Positions 60,333-64,000 of a DNA stretch of 64,000 nt are shown here, piece after piece. The DNA comes from Micromonospora lupini (lineage in GTDB: Bacteria > Actinomycetota > Actinomycetes > Mycobacteriales > Micromonosporaceae). The position numbers and the translations under genes are program-made. The notes below the pieces were generated by a model. It searched no databases and had not been told where the DNA came from. It saw nothing but the letters and a program-made list of their open reading frames with translations. Location: the NCBI RefSeq assembly GCF_026342015.1, contig NZ_JAPENL010000001.1, forward strand, positions 124,001-188,000. The letters run 5' to 3'. The number at the start of each line of letters is the position of its first letter. Position 1 is the first letter of the stretch.

Positions 60333-60357
60333 AAATCCTATAGCTTTAGTAGGTATT
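60333..60357 (+). promoter_or_regulatory. AAATCCTA-N9-TAGG dyad, copy 2
   Basis: AAATCCTA at 60333-60340 and TAGGTATT at 60350-60357, with the same phase as the copy at 58535. It sits about 90 bases upstream of the second leader ORF and 340 bases before the binding-protein gene of the peptide-type importer. Marked AT-richness stands out locally. Confidence 0.6.
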
Positions 60358-60359
60358 AC

Positions 60360-60417
60360 GTCAACGAATCGGCCCCGCCACGTGCGATAGCCGACATCCG
60401 TCGATCGATTCGTTGAC
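60360..60417 (+). promoter_or_regulatory. 12-bp inverted repeat with 34-base loop
   Basis: GTCAACGAATCG (60360-60371) and CGATTCGTTGAC (60406-60417) are exact reverse complements. Located directly after the AAATCCTA dyad and before the leader ORF, they could pair in the 5' untranslated RNA or form two operator half-sites. No known riboswitch class is recognised. Confidence 0.5.
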
Positions 60418-60448
60418 ACCACCCCGGCGGTGACTGTGGACTCGGCTC

Positions 60449-60526
60449 ATGTCCAGCGAGCTGCGGCTGACGATCCGCGGCCACATCGACTTCGGTCGGG
60501 TGTGGTCGAGTTCCTGTCTGGCCTGA
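60449..60526 (+). CDS. 25-residue leader peptide (cysteine/sulfur type)
   Basis: The ORF MSSELRLTIRGHIDFGRVW-SSSCLA ends in RGHIDFGRVWSSSC, matching the RxHIDxxRVxSxxC pattern of actinobacterial sulfur-metabolism leaders. It precedes the importer binding-protein gene by 171 bases, space enough for an attenuator. The neighbouring operon starting at 58567 has a leader of the same kind. Confidence 0.65.
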   Translation: MSSELRLTIRGHIDFGRVWSSSCLA

Positions 60527-60697
60527 CCCGGCACCCTCGCCCGTACCCGGCCCGCCACACCGGCCGCCGAGGTGGGGCTCACCGCCGAGCCGACCGCCGC
60601 GCCATCCGCACCGACACCCCCTGACCGGCCCGCCCAACCGCGCGGGAGTCGGGTGTCGGCGTACCCGAAACCGCCTGTCTGGACAGGAGACCTCGCC

Positions 60698-62341
60698 ATG
60701 CCCGCCCGCCGTCTGCGTACTCTCGCCGCCGCCACAATCGCCCCGCTGCTCGCCGTCCTCGCCGGTTGCTCCACAGGCGCCGCCCCCGCCGCCGAGGCGG
60801 CCGGCGAGCCCCGCTCCGGCGGCGCCCTCACCTGGGCCGTGGAGACCGAGCCGATCACCCTCAACCCGCACCAGTACGCCCAGGCCAAGGCCCGCCTCCT
60901 GGTCTGGAACACCTTCGAGTCCCTGCTCACGTACGACAAGCAGGGAAAGCTGGTGCCCTGGCTCGCCACCGGCTGGCAGGCCGCCCCGGACGGCAGGTCC
61001 TACACCCTGACGCTTCGCGACGGGGTGACCTTCACCGACGGGACGCCGCTGGACGCGGCCGCAGTCAAGGCCAACATCGACAAACTCCGCGAGCCCGGGT
61101 ACGCGCCGGGCGTCGCCGCCGTGCAACTGCGCAACCTCAAGGCCGTCGAGGTGGTCGACCCGCGCACCGTACGGCTCATCCTCACCACGCCCGACGTGCT
61201 CATCCTCGACTTCCTCGCCTCCCCGCAGGGCGCCCAGGTCTCGCCGAAGTCGCTTCGCGAGGCGAAGAACCTCAAGGCCGGCGGCGTCGACGTCGTCGGC
61301 ACCGGGCCGTTCGTGCTGGACCGCTACGTCCCCGGCCAGGAGCTGCACTACCGGCGCAATCCCGGCTACGACTGGGCGCCGCCCACCGCGACCCACACCG
61401 GCCCCGCCTACCTTGACGAGATCACCTACCGGTTCCTCAAGGAGTCGGCGGTGCGCGTCGGCGCCCTCACCTCCCGCCAGGTGCAGCTCGTCGAGGGCGT
61501 GCCCGCCACCGACCAGCCCCTGGTGACCGCCAACCGGACGCTGCGCCTCACCCGGGAGCTGAACTCCGGCTCGGCCTACTCCTACTACTTCAACACCTCG
61601 CACGCGCCCTTCGACGACCTGCGGGTCCGGCAGGCGTTCCGGGAGGCCGTCGATGTCGACACCGTGCTGAGGTCTGTCTACCGCGACACCGCCACCCGCG
61701 CCTGGAGCGTGATCAGCCCGTCCAGCCCGCTGTACGACAAGAGCCTCGACGGCGGGTACGGCGGCGACGTCGCCAAGGCGAACGCCCTGCTCGACCAGGC
61801 CGGCTGGGCGACGCGTGACGCGGAGGGCTTCCGGGTGCGCGACGGCAGGCGGCTCACCGTACGGCTGGTGCAGGCCGCCCCGTACGTCCGCGACCGCCGC
61901 GACGTCCTCGCGCAGGCCGTCCAGGCCGCCGTGAAGCAGAGCGCCGGCATCGACCTGAAGATCGCACTTGTCGACCAGGGCACCGCCACCCAGGCGTTCG
62001 AGCGCAACGCGTACGAGGTCTTCGACAACTCGCGAGCCGACACCGACGCGGGCGCGGCGCTGAACCTGCTGCTGCACTCGAAGGGCGGCATCAACCGCAC
62101 CCGCGCCAACGATCCCCGCACCGACAAGCTCCTGGAAGCCGGTCAGGCCACCGCCGATCAAGCGAAGCGGGCCGGCATCTACGCGCAGCTCCAACAGCGT
62201 GTCGTCGCCGAGCAGGCCCTGGTGCTCCCGCTCTACGCGCCGGCCGACCAGATCGCGGCCAGCACCAGCGTCGGCGGGGTCCGCTTCGAGCCCACCGCCG
62301 GGGTTCCCGCAAGCGCGTACGACCTGTGGATCGGCAGGTGA
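60698..62341 (+). CDS. Dpp/Opp-type ABC transporter substrate-binding lipoprotein
   Basis: 547 residues: a lipoprotein signal with Cys24 in LAVLAGCSTG, then a family 5 extracellular domain (GGALTWAVETEPITLNPHQ, LLTYDKQGKLVPWLATGWQ, TFTDGTPLDAAAVKANID, GTGPFVL). Members bind peptides, glutathione, nickel or other compounds. The sulfur-type leader upstream suggests a sulfur-containing ligand such as glutathione or a cysteine peptide, but this is inference. AGGAGA seven bases before ATG 60698 sets the start. Confidence 0.94.
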   Translation: MPARRLRTLAAATIAPLLAVLAGCSTGAAPAAEAAGEPRSGGALTWAVETEPITLNPHQYAQAKARLLVWNTFESLLTYDKQGKLVPWLATGWQAAPDGRSYTLTLRDGVTFTDGTPLDAAAVKANIDKLREPGYAPGVAAVQLRNLKAVEVVDPRTVRLILTTPDVLILDFLASPQGAQVSPKSLREAKNLKAGGVDVVGTGPFVLDRYVPGQELHYRRNPGYDWAPPTATHTGPAYLDEITYRFLKESAVRVGALTSRQVQLVEGVPATDQPLVTANRTLRLTRELNSGSAYSYYFNTSHAPFDDLRVRQAFREAVDVDTVLRSVYRDTATRAWSVISPSSPLYDKSLDGGYGGDVAKANALLDQAGWATRDAEGFRVRDGRRLTVRLVQAAPYVRDRRDVLAQAVQAAVKQSAGIDLKIALVDQGTATQAFERNAYEVFDNSRADTDAGAALNLLLHSKGGINRTRANDPRTDKLLEAGQATADQAKRAGIYAQLQQRVVAEQALVLPLYAPADQIAASTSVGGVRFEPTAGVPASAYDLWIGR

Positions 62342-62342
62342 C

Positions 62343-63278
62343 ATGAACAGCTCACCCCTGCGCGCGGCGGCCCGCCGGCTCGCCGCCGGACTTGTCGTCC
62401 TCTGGGCCGCCGCCACCGCCGCGTACCTGGCCCTGCTTGTCGCGCCCGGAAACACGGTGGACACGATCGTCGGCGACGGGGCGGACACCCCGCAGATCCG
62501 TGCCCAGATCATCGCCGAGTGGAGCCTGGACCGGCCCGCGGTCGTCCAGTACCTCGACTACCTGCGGCGGCTCGCCGGCGGCGACCTGGGCCGCTCCTAC
62601 TTCCTGCAACGGCCCGTCGCAGAGGTGATCGGCGAACAGCTCGCACCCACGCTCGCCCTCGCCCTCGCCGCCGCGGGCCTCGGGGTGCTGCTCGCCCTCG
62701 TCCTCGCCGTCGCCACCGCCGGGGACCGTCGTCCCTGGCTCCGCAGGGCCAGCTCCGGCGCCGAACTGCTGCTGGTCTCCACCCCACCCTTCCTGATCGG
62801 CATCGTGCTGCTCAGCGTCCTGTCGTTCCGGTTCGGACTGTTCCCGGTCTCCGGCGACCAGGGCATCGGCGCGCTGGTGCTGCCCGCCGTCACGCTTGCG
62901 CTGCCCGTCGCGGGACTGCTCGCCCAGGTGCTCCGCGACGGGCTCGACCGGGCACTCGACGAGCCGTTCGTGCTGACCGCCCGGTCCCGGGGCGTACGGG
63001 AACGAACTGTGCTCCTGCGGCACGCGCTGCGGCACGCGCTGCTGCCGGCCGTCACCCTTGCCGGCTGGCTCTTCGGCATCCTGCTGGGCGGCGCCGTCAT
63101 CGTCGAGCAGGTCTTCGGTCGACCCGGCCTCGGCCAGGTCACTCTCACGGCGGTGACAAGCAAGGACATGCCTGTGGTGCTGGCGGTGGTCACCCTGTCC
63201 GCCGCCGTCTACGTCGCGGTCAACACCATCGCGGACCTGACGTACCTGCTTGTCGACCCGCGCCTGAGGAGGAGCTGA
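62343..63278 (+). CDS. Dpp/Opp-type ABC transporter permease (DppB-like)
   Basis: 311 residues with six helices: PGNTVDTIVGD, IIAEWSLDRPAVVQYLDYLRRLAGGDLGRSY, the EAA-type loop FVLTARSRGVRERTVLLRHALRHALLP, and the C-terminal LTYLLVDPRLR, all DppB hallmarks. It starts one base after the binding-protein stop. It pairs with the permease encoded next. Confidence 0.95.
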   Translation: MNSSPLRAAARRLAAGLVVLWAAATAAYLALLVAPGNTVDTIVGDGADTPQIRAQIIAEWSLDRPAVVQYLDYLRRLAGGDLGRSYFLQRPVAEVIGEQLAPTLALALAAAGLGVLLALVLAVATAGDRRPWLRRASSGAELLLVSTPPFLIGIVLLSVLSFRFGLFPVSGDQGIGALVLPAVTLALPVAGLLAQVLRDGLDRALDEPFVLTARSRGVRERTVLLRHALRHALLPAVTLAGWLFGILLGGAVIVEQVFGRPGLGQVTLTAVTSKDMPVVLAVVTLSAAVYVAVNTIADLTYLLVDPRLRRS

Positions 63279-63283
63279 CCCGA

Positions 63284-64000
63284 TGACAGTCACCCTGGCC
63301 CCGGCAACCACCGACGCGCACATACCCCACCCGTCCACCCCGCCCGCCCCGACCGTCCGCCGACGCCGGTGGCGACCAGGGCTGCTCACCGCCGGGGCGT
63401 ACCTGCTCCTGCTCGTGGTCGCCGCGGTCTGGCCGGCGGTCCTGGCGCCCGGTGACCCGCTCGCGGCGGACCCGCTGGGAGTGCTCGAAGCGCCGAGCGC
63501 CGCGCACTGGTTCGGCACCGACCACCTCGGCCGTGACGTGTGGACCCGGGTCGTGCACGGGGCCGGGCACTCGCTCACCATCGGGGTGGCCGCCACGGCG
63601 ATCGCTGTCACCGGCGGCGTGCTGCTCGGTCTGCTCGCCGGTCTCACCCACCGGCTCGCCGACGAGACCCTCAGCCGCGCCTTCGACGCCATCTCGGCCT
63701 TTCCGATCCTGCTCCTGGCGTTGCTGTTCATCGCCGTCGCCGGGCCGGGCACGGTCAGCCTGATCATCGCCATCGGCGTCGCCACCCTGCCGCACCACGC
63801 CCGGGTGGTGCGTGGTCAGACACTGCTCGTCCGCCGCGCCGCATACGTCGAACAGGCAGTCACCTTCGGCCTGTCCCGACGCCGGCTGGTGGCGCGGCAC
63901 GTCCTGCCCAACGTGATCGGCCCGGTGCCGGTTCTCGCGGTGATCGGGCTCGGCGAGGCGATCATGATCGCCGCCGGGCTCAGCTTCCTCGGCATGGGTC
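63284..64000 (+). CDS. Dpp/Opp-type ABC transporter permease (DppC-like), truncated by window end
   Basis: The first 239 residues of a DppC-type permease: a proline-rich cytoplasmic N-terminus (1-30), LGTDHLGRDVWTRVVHGAG-like segment WFGTDHLGRDVWTR, and an EAA loop AAYVEQAVTFGLSRRRLVARHVLPN. The frame is open at the window edge, so length and the following ATPase gene(s) cannot be seen. AGGAGG lies about ten bases before the ATG. Confidence 0.94.

Noticed and set aside
1..64000. tRNA or rRNA genes
   Set aside because: No cloverleaf with a TTCGA-type T-arm and CCA-compatible acceptor, and no rRNA-like stretch, was found on reading; a covariance search would be needed to be certain.

Overview
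The window is very GC-rich, uses GTG and TTG starts freely, and carries many four-base stop/start overlaps, MocR, SARP and ROK regulators, secreted CBM2-type carbohydrate-active enzymes and a small laccase. This points to a filamentous actinomycete; Micromonosporaceae (Micromonospora-like) is my best guess, made from gene style only. I saw no rRNA, tRNA, CRISPR array, plasmid origin or complete insertion sequence.

Left edge (1-1909): an alpha/beta hydrolase, a GNAT acetyltransferase and a VanZ-like membrane protein. The centrepiece is 1984-20171: fifteen genes on the + strand (3654-18715), ten of whose fourteen junctions overlap, bracketed by two minus-strand MocR regulators. They encode a TrpE-like chorismate aminase with its glutaminase, an SDR, a PaaK-like adenylating enzyme, a BacA-like prephenate decarboxylase, an amidohydrolase, two MFS transporters, a free-standing PheT-type B3/B4 domain, an ATP-grasp ligase, a TrpB2, an FMN reductase, a cupin, a chorismate mutase and a UbiD decarboxylase. 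The set matches the logic of bacilysin (BacA/B/C/D/E) but adds a chorismate-amination arm, a TrpB and a UbiD. I read it as an unassigned shikimate-derived biosynthetic cluster, probably for a modified amino acid or small peptide.

20285-28973: a MarR/DUF6069 divergent pair, a frameshifted small membrane protein, a DUF6223-like protein, a NarL-type two-component system, a variant-repeat protein whose 3' end has grown into a 23-bp tandem array, an XRE regulator, and a polar amino acid ABC importer. 29208-36726: a secreted oxidative locus with a two-domain laccase, a giant ThuA/discoidin/sugar-dehydrogenase/PKD/DUF1080 protein, a blue-copper protein sharing a C-terminal module with that giant protein, and a secreted repetitive protein. 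36945-38140: an SDR and a MerR regulator, divergent. 38277-42228: a pectin/hemicellulose locus (pectinesterase, CE2-like esterase-CBM2, CBM2-rhamnogalacturonan acetylesterase) behind a LacI-type operator.

42300-47208: a second NarL-type two-component system, a small membrane protein, a 159-bp IS5-type MITE inserted exactly at the shared stop codons of two convergent genes, a ROK regulator and a divergent MFS exporter. 47225-58493: a serine hydrolase lipoprotein, a FAD monooxygenase, a UPF0303 protein, an atypical zinc-motif SDR, a SARP/AfsR-type regulator and a DrrAB-like exporter whose promoter has five 11-bp-spaced repeats suitable for a SARP, and an unknown protein. 58534-64000: two transcription units, each preceded by an AAATCCTA-N9-TAGG dyad and a tiny ORF resembling actinobacterial cysteine/sulfur leader peptides. 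One holds a flavin reductase and a quinone oxidoreductase; the other a Dpp/Opp-type ABC importer that runs off the end of the window.
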